Below, in pieces: positions 57,708-64,000 of a DNA stretch of 64,000 nt (its first letter is position 1; each line of letters opens with the position of its first letter). Origin of the DNA: JBGPTF01 sp041490445 (lineage in GTDB: Bacteria; Acidobacteriota; Terriglobia; Acidiferrales; UBA7541); assembly GCA_041490445.1 (NCBI GenBank), contig JBGPTF010000010.1:1-64000 (forward strand). Reading direction: 5' to 3'. The notes beneath the pieces are model-generated. The model was not told the DNA's origin. It worked only from the letters and a program-made list of their open reading frames with translations, and searched no databases. Position numbers and translations under genes: made by a program.

Positions 57708-58387
57708 CGGTATAGAGCCTGCTGCAGAATGTATTCCTCCACACGCAACGGCACAAGCCCATGGATGGATTGCTCGTGCTTCAATCGCTGGCGGATTTCG
57801 GTCGAGGACACGTGGCTCGCCACGGTCGAAAGCAGATGCACCCGCGTCTTCCTCAGAAAGATGGTGTGCGGATCGCGCGAGCCGACGCGGCCAAGCAGCT
57901 CCGGAGGAATCACCAGCCGGAGCGCATCGAGGCGGAAGCCGGGGCGGCTGGCAATGATGAAGTCGCAGGATTCCAGCAGCGCCTCGTAGCTCTTCCACGT
58001 CGGAATTTCCAGAAACGAATCGGCGCCCAGAATGAAATAGATTTGGTCGTGCGGGTGCTCGCGCTTGAATTTGTGCACCGTGTCGATTGAATAAAAAGCA
58101 TGGCCGGCACCGTCCGGCCCCGCCTCCGCGAGAGACGGGATGTAGCCGGAGTGATCGGCGCAAACGAGCGCTACCATCGCATAGCGATGAATGAAGGGCG
58201 CGAGCTCGCGCTTCGACTTGTGCGGCGGGCGCGCCGACGGAATCAAATACACGGCGTCGAGATGGAAGCGCCGCTGCGCCGCCTGCGCTACGGCCAGGTG
58301 GCCGGCATGGACGGGATCGAACGAGCCGCCCAAAAGCGCGATCGCGCGCGGATGGGGATTCTCGTGCTGTGAAGGAGATGCGCTCAA
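57704..58387 (-). CDS. nadD: Nicotinate-nucleotide adenylyltransferase
   Basis: A 227-residue nucleotidyltransferase: LLGGSFDPVHAGHLAVAQAA (~18-37) with the HxGH motif, IPSARPPHKS, ILGADSFLEIPTWKSYEALL and VSSTEIRQRL. It forms NaAD from NaMN and ATP. The start appears to be TTG 58387, overlapping the obg stop; an 18-residue lead precedes the core. The nadD-rsfS pair is conserved across bacteria. Confidence 0.95.
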   Translation of the reverse strand: MSASPSQHENPHPRAIALLGGSFDPVHAGHLAVAQAAQRRFHLDAVYLIPSARPPHKSKRELAPFIHRYAMVALVCADHSGYIPSLAEAGPDGAGHAFYSIDTVHKFKREHPHDQIYFILGADSFLEIPTWKSYEALLESCDFIIASRPGFRLDALRLVIPPELLGRVGSRDPHTIFLRKTRVHLLSTVASHVSSTEIRQRLKHEQSIHGLVPLRVEEYILQQALYR

Positions 58388-59448
58388 CGCTCTTCCCTCA
58401 GCGGCGCGGGCTCGGAAGCCGGCGCGAGCCGCGGCAGCCGGTCAAGCGCATCGGCCATTGCGCGGATCAGTTCGCGGATGCCTTCGCCGCTCGCTGACGA
58501 AACGGCATGGAATTCCAGGCCGCGCCCGGCGGCAAACGCGCGCAACTCTTCGAGGCGCCCGATGTTCGTGGTCGCGTCCAGCTTTGTGGCGACGACGATC
58601 TTCGGTTTGGACGACAGCGATTCGCTGAACGCGCGCAACTCGCCTTCGATGATTTCGTAATCCCGGACCGGATCGCGGTCGTTGGCGTCGCTGGTGTCCA
58701 CCAGATGCGCGAGCAGGCGCGTGCGCTCGATGTGTTTTAAGAAGCGCGTGCCAAGGCCTGCGCCTCCGTGAGCGCCCTCGATCAGCCCCGGAAGGTCCGC
58801 CACCACGAACGTGCGGCCCATGCCGGAGCCCGGGTCGCCGTCCGCCGACACCACGCCGAGATGCGGCTCGAGCGTCGTGAATGGATAATCCGCGATTTTC
58901 GGACGCGCGGCGGAGATGCGAGAGATTAACGTGGATTTGCCCGCATTCGGAAAGCCGACGAGACCGACGTCCGCGAGCAGCTTCAATTCCAGCCGCAGCC
59001 GGCGCTCTTCTCCCGGCTGGCCGTCTTCATGTTCCCGCGGCGCCTGGTGCCAGGGCTTGGTGAAATGCGAGTTGCCGCGTCCGCCGCGACCGCCGCGGGC
59101 GACCACCACGCGCTGGCCGGCGGCCGTGAAATCCACAATCTGTTCCCCGGTTTCTTGGTCGTAGACCACCGTGCCGATCGGCACGGTCAGCACCATGTCT
59201 TCGCCCGAGCGCCCGTGGCAATCCGAGCCTTCGCCGTGCCGGCCGCGGTCGGCGCGGAATTCGCGGTTGTAGCGGTAACGCAGCAGCGTGTTGTCGTGCG
59301 GGTTTGTTTCCAGAATCACGCTGGCGCCGTTGCCTCCGTCTCCGCCCGAAGGGCCGCCGCGCGGGACAAACTTCTCCCGCCGGAACGCGACGCAGCCGTT
59401 TCCGCCGTCTCCGCCCTTTACCCAGATTTTTGCTTCATCAGCGAACAT
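58384..59448 (-). CDS. obg: GTPase Obg/CgtA
   Basis: A 354-residue GTPase. The glycine-rich Obg fold runs 1-158 (GGDGGNGCVAFRREKFVPRG, ARGGRGGRGN), then the G domain: GFPNAGKSTLISRIS (~167-181), DLPGLIEGAHGG and ATKLD-type specificity motif. It acts in ribosome assembly and the stringent response. It lies between rpmA and nadD as in many bacteria. A short C-terminal domain ends in a charged tail. Confidence 0.96.
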   Translation of the reverse strand: MFADEAKIWVKGGDGGNGCVAFRREKFVPRGGPSGGDGGNGASVILETNPHDNTLLRYRYNREFRADRGRHGEGSDCHGRSGEDMVLTVPIGTVVYDQETGEQIVDFTAAGQRVVVARGGRGGRGNSHFTKPWHQAPREHEDGQPGEERRLRLELKLLADVGLVGFPNAGKSTLISRISAARPKIADYPFTTLEPHLGVVSADGDPGSGMGRTFVVADLPGLIEGAHGGAGLGTRFLKHIERTRLLAHLVDTSDANDRDPVRDYEIIEGELRAFSESLSSKPKIVVATKLDATTNIGRLEELRAFAAGRGLEFHAVSSASGEGIRELIRAMADALDRLPRLAPASEPAPLREER

Positions 59449-59574
59449 GCATTTGACACGCTTTCAGGGCAGAGCATACGCCTGCGCTCGGGGGAACGCC
59501 AAAGGGGCTCGATCTGGCTTGGTGGTTCGGAAATGCGGCGCGCAGCATGCAGGGCACCCGCCGCGGGCGAAGCT

Positions 59575-59883
59575 TCAATCGGCGCTGGCCGGGGCAGGCT
59601 TTGATTCCGGCTTGGCAGCAACGGCCGCCTCGAGCGGCAGAACGCTGATGAACCGGCCCGACCGGCCCTTGTCGTCGAAGCGCACAATGCCGGTGATCCG
59701 GGCGTACAGGCTGTCGTCCTTGCCGCGGCCGACGTTGAGTCCGGCCTTATAGGGCGTCCCACGCTGGCGGATCAGGATGCTCCCGCCGGTGACAAGCTGC
59801 CCGGCGAACCGCTTGATCCCGAGGCGCTGCCCCTGCGAATCCCGCCCGTTTGTGGATGACCCGCCGCCCTTCTTATGCGCCAT
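59575..59883 (-). CDS. rpmA: 50S ribosomal protein L27
   Basis: A 102-residue L27: MAHKKGGGSSTNGRDSQGQR, LGIKRFAGQLVTGGSILIRQ and RGTPYKAGLNVGRGKDDSLY. The tail from ~85 is a lineage-type Ala/Pro extension (AAVAAKPESKPAPASAD). It starts nine bases after rplU ends. About 126 bases separate it from obg. Confidence 0.97.
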   Translation of the reverse strand: MAHKKGGGSSTNGRDSQGQRLGIKRFAGQLVTGGSILIRQRGTPYKAGLNVGRGKDDSLYARITGIVRFDDKGRSGRFISVLPLEAAVAAKPESKPAPASAD

Positions 59884-59892
59884 GACGACCCC

Positions 59893-60207
59893 TTAGTCGA
59901 GCTTGATGTCGCTGACCTCGACGGCGGTGAAGCCCTGCCGGTGGCCGCGCGTGATCTTGTACTGCTTGGTCTTGCGGAACTTGATGACCAGCCGCTTCGG
60001 ATGCCGCCCTTGCGCGACGATTTTGCCCGTCACTTTGGCCTTGGCGGCGTGGGAGCCGGCGACGAGCTTCTTGTCGTCGGTGCGGACGGCGAGCACTTCA
60101 TCAAACGTCACTTTGCCGCCCACCTTGCCCGGCAGATTCTCCACCTGGATTGTCGCGCCCGGCTCGACCCGGTATTGTTTTCCCCCACTGCGAATGACGG
60201 CGTACAT
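59893..60207 (-). CDS. rplU: 50S ribosomal protein L21
   Basis: A 104-residue L21: MYAVIRSGGKQYRVEPGATI, VTFDEVLAVRTDD, KVTGKIVAQGRHPKRLVIKF and YKITRGHRQGFTAVEVSDI. GGGAGG lies four bases before the ATG. It is first gene of the rplU-rpmA-obg cluster, with a promoter at 60238-60267. Confidence 0.97.
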   Translation of the reverse strand: MYAVIRSGGKQYRVEPGATIQVENLPGKVGGKVTFDEVLAVRTDDKKLVAGSHAAKAKVTGKIVAQGRHPKRLVIKFRKTKQYKITRGHRQGFTAVEVSDIKLD

Positions 60208-60237
60208 GCAGCCTCCCGAAGCAATTGATAAACAATC

Positions 60238-60267
60238 ATTCTACAGGTTGCCGCCCAATTCCGTCAA
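60238..60267 (-). promoter_or_regulatory. Promoter of the rplU-rpmA-obg-nadD-rsfS cluster
   Basis: On the minus strand TTGACG (60262-60267) and TAGAAT (60238-60243) are spaced 18 bases apart. The start would be near 60231, about 24 bases before the rplU ATG, leaving room for the GGGAGG ribosome site. Confidence 0.65.
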
Positions 60268-60355
60268 CGAGCTGGTTCCCACTGTAGTGACTCAGTTTGA
60301 AGATTAGGGCGCTGCCAATGGACGGAAACGTGCGCAAGGGCATTTGGGATTGGGT

Positions 60356-60946
60356 TCAATCGGCCAGAACGGGCTTTCCGTTTTTGACCACGATTTCAGG
60401 TAGTGCATAGGCAGCGGCTCCGGCCAGTTTCTTTGCTGGCTGTGACACTCCGAAAGTGTGCGTGCGGCCCCCCTTGCCCTTCTTAGCCGTACTTCCCTCA
60501 TACTTCCAGTCCTTGGCCTTCAAAAACACGACGTCCACGCGCCAGATAACTACCGGATGGCCCGGTTTGATCGACTCCGTGGCATCCACGAGATAGCGCC
60601 ATACGATGTACCATCCGGGATGATTGTAGTGGGATTGTATCGCCCAAGGCCGAGTGCTGCCCTTGGACTCTAAGGCTTGTTTCGGCGGTGGATTGATTTC
60701 CCCTCTTAACGACAGATCAGGGAATCGTTGTTGAGCAACGTCCGGATGCTTGTGCTTTTTGTATGGGCTGACCGCGTGCAGCCCCTTCACTCCGAAAATG
60801 CCGACGATGGCGCTAAAGACGTTTGCTTGCTCCAGATAGAGTTCTACTAGGTCGGCGGTGTGCTTCTCGATGTACGCGACCGCCCTCTTGATGTGAATTG
60901 GCTTCAGGTCTTTTGGCAGCGGCAAGCGCGTCCCCGCATTTCCCAT
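60356..60946 (-). CDS. Putative type II restriction endonuclease (PD-(D/E)xK)
   Basis: A 196-residue protein. FPDLSLRG (~75-82) followed by ALESKGS (~91-97) gives a PD-x14-E-x-K pattern like the metal site of PD-(D/E)xK nucleases. The segment after it (RPWAIQSHYNHPGWYIVWRY) is rich in aromatic residues. No named restriction family is recognised, so nuclease identity rests on the motif and on its position directly downstream of, and overlapping by 134 bases in another frame, the methyltransferase gene. GC content is lower than in the adjacent rplU operon. Confidence 0.6.
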   Translation of the reverse strand: MGNAGTRLPLPKDLKPIHIKRAVAYIEKHTADLVELYLEQANVFSAIVGIFGVKGLHAVSPYKKHKHPDVAQQRFPDLSLRGEINPPPKQALESKGSTRPWAIQSHYNHPGWYIVWRYLVDATESIKPGHPVVIWRVDVVFLKAKDWKYEGSTAKKGKGGRTHTFGVSQPAKKLAGAAAYALPEIVVKNGKPVLAD

Positions 60947-61808
60947 TCAGTGTGAACCGAACAAGCGCCGGGATGGACTTCGCGGCGACAGAATAGTACG
61001 CCGAATCCTTCTCAATCCCAATACTTGAGTAGCCCACGGCCTCAGCAGCAGCAATAGTGGAACCCGACCCCATGAAGGGGTCCAGGATTACGCCACGGCC
61101 CAATGGGAGCGCAGCACGAACAAGCTGGCGCATGAACGCTTGTGGCTTAAGTGATGGATGCGGCGCAATCTTTCGTTCCTCATTACGCGTCGGCGCTGAC
61201 TGGATTACGTCAAGAAATGGGTTGTCGTCAGAGACGCGACGCAAGCCTCCCGTCCCCCATCTACGCAGGTTGTCCTGAACCCGGCCTTCGCATGGTTTCC
61301 TGAACAAGCCCCACGGTTCCCAAGCAGAGCGCGGCATGACTGATACATCGTGAAACTCTGCGTGAGCGTTCTTTGGGCGGTCTCCGCCGCGCAGAGTTTG
61401 TACAAGACGAATAATCTCCCCGCGCTTCTCAAATCCGGCATCCATAATGGGAACGTATACGTACTGCGAAAGCAACGGATTCGTGGCGATCATGATGTGA
61501 CCGCCAGGAACAAGAACACGCATCGCTTGTTTGGCGAAATCCGCGAAAAATGAGCGCAGCGCGGCGATGTCGGCCTTATCCAAAACCGTGAAGCGTGGGA
61601 GCGGACGGCGCTTGCAACCGTCAAATGATGGAGGAATGCGCCAGACTCCCCCGCGCCCGTTGCGTAGCTTCGCCTTCTCGGTATCCGTGTACTCTTTGAG
61701 TCCGTACGGAGGGTCTGTCACAATTGCATGGATTGAATTTTCTTCTCTTGCCTCAAGCCACGCGAAGGCATCTGCGAGATAGATTTTGAAGCGCATTTCG
61801 TGGCTCAT
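60813..61808 (-). CDS. Beta-class DNA methyltransferase
   Basis: A 331-residue (or 327 from a second ATG) amino-methyltransferase. TDPPYGL at ~32-38 is catalytic motif IV and DPFMGSGSTIAAAEA near 245-259 is SAM motif I. This order (IV, target domain, I) defines the beta class, which makes N6-adenine or N4-cytosine. The ~38-residue tail from AAAKRPEANSH onward lies over the endonuclease start and may be dispensable. ATG 61808 overlaps the stop of the upstream transposase-like gene (ATGA). The recognition sequence is not predictable. Confidence 0.88.
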   Translation of the reverse strand: MSHEMRFKIYLADAFAWLEAREENSIHAIVTDPPYGLKEYTDTEKAKLRNGRGGVWRIPPSFDGCKRRPLPRFTVLDKADIAALRSFFADFAKQAMRVLVPGGHIMIATNPLLSQYVYVPIMDAGFEKRGEIIRLVQTLRGGDRPKNAHAEFHDVSVMPRSAWEPWGLFRKPCEGRVQDNLRRWGTGGLRRVSDDNPFLDVIQSAPTRNEERKIAPHPSLKPQAFMRQLVRAALPLGRGVILDPFMGSGSTIAAAEAVGYSSIGIEKDSAYYSVAAKSIPALVRFTLNGKCGDALAAAKRPEANSHQEGGRVHREAHRRPSRTLSGASKRL

Positions 61809-62347
61809 TTTATGCAGACTCTATCAAGCATTTCTTCGGTCGTCCAGACATGGTCTGCGGTTCCAGCTTCCATCGCGGGCGTGACGCGCAGCGTCTTGTG
61901 AATCCGGCAAGAATTGTAGTGCATGCAGTGGATTGCGACCGCGTAGAAGTGGTTCTCGATTTTCTTGCTGAACCCATTCGTCAGGCGCGTGAAGCAGCGC
62001 ATCCCCATGCGAATGGTCAGGTTCTGGCGCTCGACGTAGCTTGTCGAAATGTCCTTTGCCTTCGGACTGCCGGAGATAATCAGAGAGCGGCAACCGAGAA
62101 ACTCAGCCGGAACGTTCTTTTGCTTGGAGTAGCAGAATGCCCAAATTTCGTCACACTGAATCCGCTTGCTTGGGAGATTGCGGAACACGCGCTGCTGGTA
62201 TTCAGCGCACGCCTTGCCGATCTCCGGCAGTAGTTTCAGCACAGTATTGAAAGCGACGCCACACATGCGCGAAGTTGCACGGATGAAATTGCCTTCCACC
62301 AGTGCGGCGATTATTTTGGCTCTTGCTTCTTTGTTTAGGCGATTCAT
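61805..62347 (-). CDS. Internally deleted IS1-family transposase-like protein
   Basis: A 180-residue product. N-terminal MNRLNKEARAKIIAALVEGN, RMCGVAFNTVLKLLPEIG is the helix-turn-helix of IS1-type transposases; RIQCDEIWAFCYSKQKNVP carries the first catalytic Asp, and STSYVERQNLTIRMGMRCFT with the acidic Glu plus TPAMEAGTADHVWT form the C-terminus. Full members run about 270-300 residues; the ~90-100 residues between KNVPAE and CRSLIISG, including the second Asp, are missing, yet the frame is intact. Catalysis should be lost. A strong promoter precedes it, and its stop overlaps the methyltransferase ATG. Confidence 0.8.
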   Translation of the reverse strand: MNRLNKEARAKIIAALVEGNFIRATSRMCGVAFNTVLKLLPEIGKACAEYQQRVFRNLPSKRIQCDEIWAFCYSKQKNVPAEFLGCRSLIISGSPKAKDISTSYVERQNLTIRMGMRCFTRLTNGFSKKIENHFYAVAIHCMHYNSCRIHKTLRVTPAMEAGTADHVWTTEEMLDRVCIK

Positions 62348-62356
62348 AATGGTAGT

Positions 62357-62385
62357 ATTATGCTTGAGCAGGTCAAGCACGTCAA
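62357..62385 (-). promoter_or_regulatory. Promoter of the transposase-like / RM genes
   Basis: On the minus strand TTGACG (62380-62385) and CATAAT (62357-62362) are separated by 17 bases, ending just 10 bases before the ATG at 62347. The transcript would have a very short leader and would read through the transposase-like, methyltransferase and nuclease genes. Confidence 0.6.
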
Positions 62386-62439
62386 GAGAAAAGATGTGAA
62401 AGTGGCATACTTGCCCGTCACATCTTCAGGCCATTGGAA

Positions 62440-62859
62440 CTAGACTTGCCCGAAGGATTCTGGCAATTCACTCTCAGTGGCTACGTCAAATTCATGTAAC
62501 CCAAAGGTATTCGGACCGGGCCTGGTAAAGATTTCATTTTTGCGCACATATGCGGCCAGCGATCCGCTGAGAGATAGTCGACTCTTCTTCTCCACAGGCT
62601 TCCCGATAGCCTTCAATAACTCATTTATATGCAATGGCTTACCAAACTTTCGGAGAGCCTCGCGCGCCTTGTATAACGAGCTGCCGACGCGCAATTCTCG
62701 CCCACTACCTCCCTCTTCCAGCATATCCTGTGGTATCATCTTCATGGAGTCTTGAAGTGCTTGAAGGTATGAGCGGGCATCGCGCAATTGAAGTTCCAGG
62801 TCGGCGATTTCTTGCTGCTTCTTGGCTATTCTTCTCTCGAAGTCTTGGCGTATCCCCAT
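62440..62859 (-). CDS. Coiled-coil plus HARE-HTH domain protein
   Basis: A 139-residue protein: an N-terminal coiled coil (~5-50, RIAKKQQEIADLELQLRDAR) and a C-terminal winged helix (~60-125: SLYKAREALRKFGKPLHINE, LLKAIGKPVEKKSRLSLSGS, then a GPNTFGL turn). The second part matches the HARE-HTH fold (HB1, ASXL, restriction endonuclease) found in chromatin proteins and restriction enzymes, suggested to read modified DNA. AAGGAGGGG lies before ATG 62859. It is divergent from dinD and on the same strand as the RM genes. Confidence 0.7.
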   Translation of the reverse strand: MGIRQDFERRIAKKQQEIADLELQLRDARSYLQALQDSMKMIPQDMLEEGGSGRELRVGSSLYKAREALRKFGKPLHINELLKAIGKPVEKKSRLSLSGSLAAYVRKNEIFTRPGPNTFGLHEFDVATESELPESFGQV

Positions 62860-62951
62860 GACCCCTCCTTGTGTGATATGGGAATATAGCATGGAATGGG
62901 AAAAGATGGTACAGTTAGTCGGCTATGGCTATCTTCTAGAAGGGATGGTTT

Positions 62952-63767
62952 ATGGACGCAGAGACTACTCAGGTTAACGGACAGTTGGATAAGACCAGAA
63001 ATGTGCATGGTAACGGAAACGAATACTGGATGGCGCGGGATTTGCAGCCCATTCTAGGTTACACCGAATGGCGTAACTTCAAGGAAGTGATCGATAGGGC
63101 GAAAAGTTCCTGTGAGAGTATCGACGTAGACCCCACCATCCATTTTGTTGAAACTAACAAAATGGTGGCAATCGGAAGTGGCGCTGAAAGAGCACGAGAA
63201 GACTGCTATCTATCGCGCTATGCATGTTACTTGGTAGCGATGAACGGCGAACCGACTAAAAGACAGATCGCTGCCGCCCAAGCCTATTTTGCTGTACAGA
63301 CACGACGCCAAGAGAAGTTCGATGAACTAACCGAAGCGCAAAAGCGCATCGAACTGCGTGACCGCGTGAAAGACCACAACAAGCAGTTGAATAGTTCCGC
63401 GAGGGCCGCGGGCGTGCTCTCGGAGAAATTCGGAATTTTCCACGATGCAGGCTATCGTGGCCTGTACGAAATGAGCTTGGCGGAAATTAAGGCCAAGAAA
63501 AACGTACCAGAAAACGAAACACTATTGGACCACGCCGGTCGCGTGGAACTAGCCGCAAACGATTTCCGCATTACGCAAACGGAACAAAAACTGAGGAACG
63601 AGAATATCAAGGGTCAGGAGCATGCCATCAGGACGCACCAAGTCGTTGGGCAGGAAGTTCGCGACGTCATCAAGAAGATCGGCGGAACCATGCCGGAAAA
63701 CCTTCCGCCGGAGCCGAACATTAAGAAGTTAAAAAGTTCTTCAAAAAAGAAGAATCTCAAAGAATAG
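62952..63767 (+). CDS. dinD: DinD-family DNA-damage-inducible protein
   Basis: A 271-residue soluble protein with the DinD pattern: NEYWMARDLQPILGYTEWRN, then a KMVAIGSGAERAREDCYLSR region, YACYLVAMNGEPTKRQIAAA and AYFAVQTRRQE, followed by a charged helical C-terminus ending in a Lys-rich tail. DinD antagonises RecA in E. coli and members are common on phage and islands. I see no LexA-type box I would defend in the 92-base divergent gap. It overlaps the convergent small gene by 11 bases at its 3' end. Confidence 0.85.
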   Translation: MDAETTQVNGQLDKTRNVHGNGNEYWMARDLQPILGYTEWRNFKEVIDRAKSSCESIDVDPTIHFVETNKMVAIGSGAERAREDCYLSRYACYLVAMNGEPTKRQIAAAQAYFAVQTRRQEKFDELTEAQKRIELRDRVKDHNKQLNSSARAAGVLSEKFGIFHDAGYRGLYEMSLAEIKAKKNVPENETLLDHAGRVELAANDFRITQTEQKLRNENIKGQEHAIRTHQVVGQEVRDVIKKIGGTMPENLPPEPNIKKLKSSSKKKNLKE

Positions 63768-64000
63768 GTTTGTGGCCTCTCCATCTGGTCTTAGCTGCTT
63801 TTGTGGCAATCTGTTTTCGTTCGTAAGCTGACAACTTCTTGGCCCGTGCCTTGCCGCCCTTTTTGCCACCTCTGCGGCCGATCTTTGATAGATATTCAGA
63901 TATAGACGAACGTTCCGTCTGTTGGGGTTCTTCCGTAGACATCCGCACAATCTCAGTGGCGAGTTGGTTGGGGTCTTTTGGGAACGGTTTGCTTGAGCGC
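63757..64000 (-). CDS. Small basic protein, partial (runs off right edge)
   Basis: The frame is open to the window edge. It reads SKPFPKDPNQLATEIVRMST, then SSISEYLSKIGRRGGKKGG and KARAKKLSAYERKQIATKAA, ending at 63757. PNQLA near the start and the GRRGGKKGGKARA block recur in short uncharacterised proteins of many bacteria, often near integrated elements. Short starts at GTG 63948 or ATG 63942 are possible, but upstream codons are conserved-looking, so the real start is probably beyond 64000. Confidence 0.65.
   Translation of the reverse strand, partial: RSSKPFPKDPNQLATEIVRMSTEEPQQTERSSISEYLSKIGRRGGKKGGKARAKKLSAYERKQIATKAAKTRWRGHKPIL

Noticed and set aside
61805..62440. Complete IS1-type insertion sequence
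   Set aside because: No terminal inverted repeats or target duplication could be seen, and the transposase lacks its central catalytic part.

Overview
The window looks like a chromosomal piece of an Acidobacteriota genome, probably a soil Terriglobia-type lineage. This is inferred from GC-rich coding sequence, a PknB-type kinase fused to TolB-like and TPR regions, a long BNR/VPS10-type secreted protein, a propeller-bearing hybrid histidine kinase, M14 peptidases and a Tat-exported class V aminotransferase fold protein. It is not a phylogenetic placement. Most genes are on the minus strand, many joined by 4-base start/stop overlaps.

Layout. 0-0.9 kb: the 5' end of a 23S rRNA gene on the minus strand with its own structured leader, boxA-like element and sigma70-like promoter, and no 16S gene upstream. 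0.9-4.6 kb: an accessory stretch with a HEAT-repeat protein, a small membrane protein, an FRG-domain protein with a small companion gene, and a 44-residue conserved protein. 4.6-28.6 kb: mostly secreted or membrane functions, namely an M14 metallopeptidase, SDR, Dabb and RDD proteins, a LysR remnant, a BNR-repeat exoprotein, a B12-type radical SAM protein, a Ser/Thr kinase, an amino-acid permease coupled to an aminotransferase, a GT-C glycosyltransferase-like protein and a giant hybrid histidine kinase. 28.6-32.7 kb: a scarred locus where an SDR and a cytochrome P450 lie between two copies of a ~133-bp gene fragment, followed by a decayed kdpD piece and tRNA-Ala.

33-55 kb: housekeeping and central metabolism. 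It carries ribosomal protein L28, a lipoprotein PPIase, a split biotin-dependent acyl-CoA carboxylase (biotin carboxylase and BCCP at 35.5-37.5 kb, carboxyltransferase at 40.8-42.3 kb), a CsgG-family protein, a CADD-like protein, a transaldolase-like enzyme, an FAH-family hydrolase, the HslVU protease, accD-folC and cobO. 55-60.2 kb: the cluster rplU-rpmA-obg-nadD-rsfS followed by a receiver-less sigma54 activator and rlmH, most genes overlapping by four bases.

60.3-64 kb: an accessory island with visibly lower GC. It holds a putative type II restriction-modification pair whose methyltransferase start codon overlaps the stop of an internally deleted IS1-type transposase ORF, a HARE-HTH protein, a DinD homologue and a small basic protein running off the window. 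This island, with a strong promoter upstream of the dead transposase, is the best candidate for an undescribed arrangement. The FRG-domain locus and the repeat-flanked SDR-P450 module are next.
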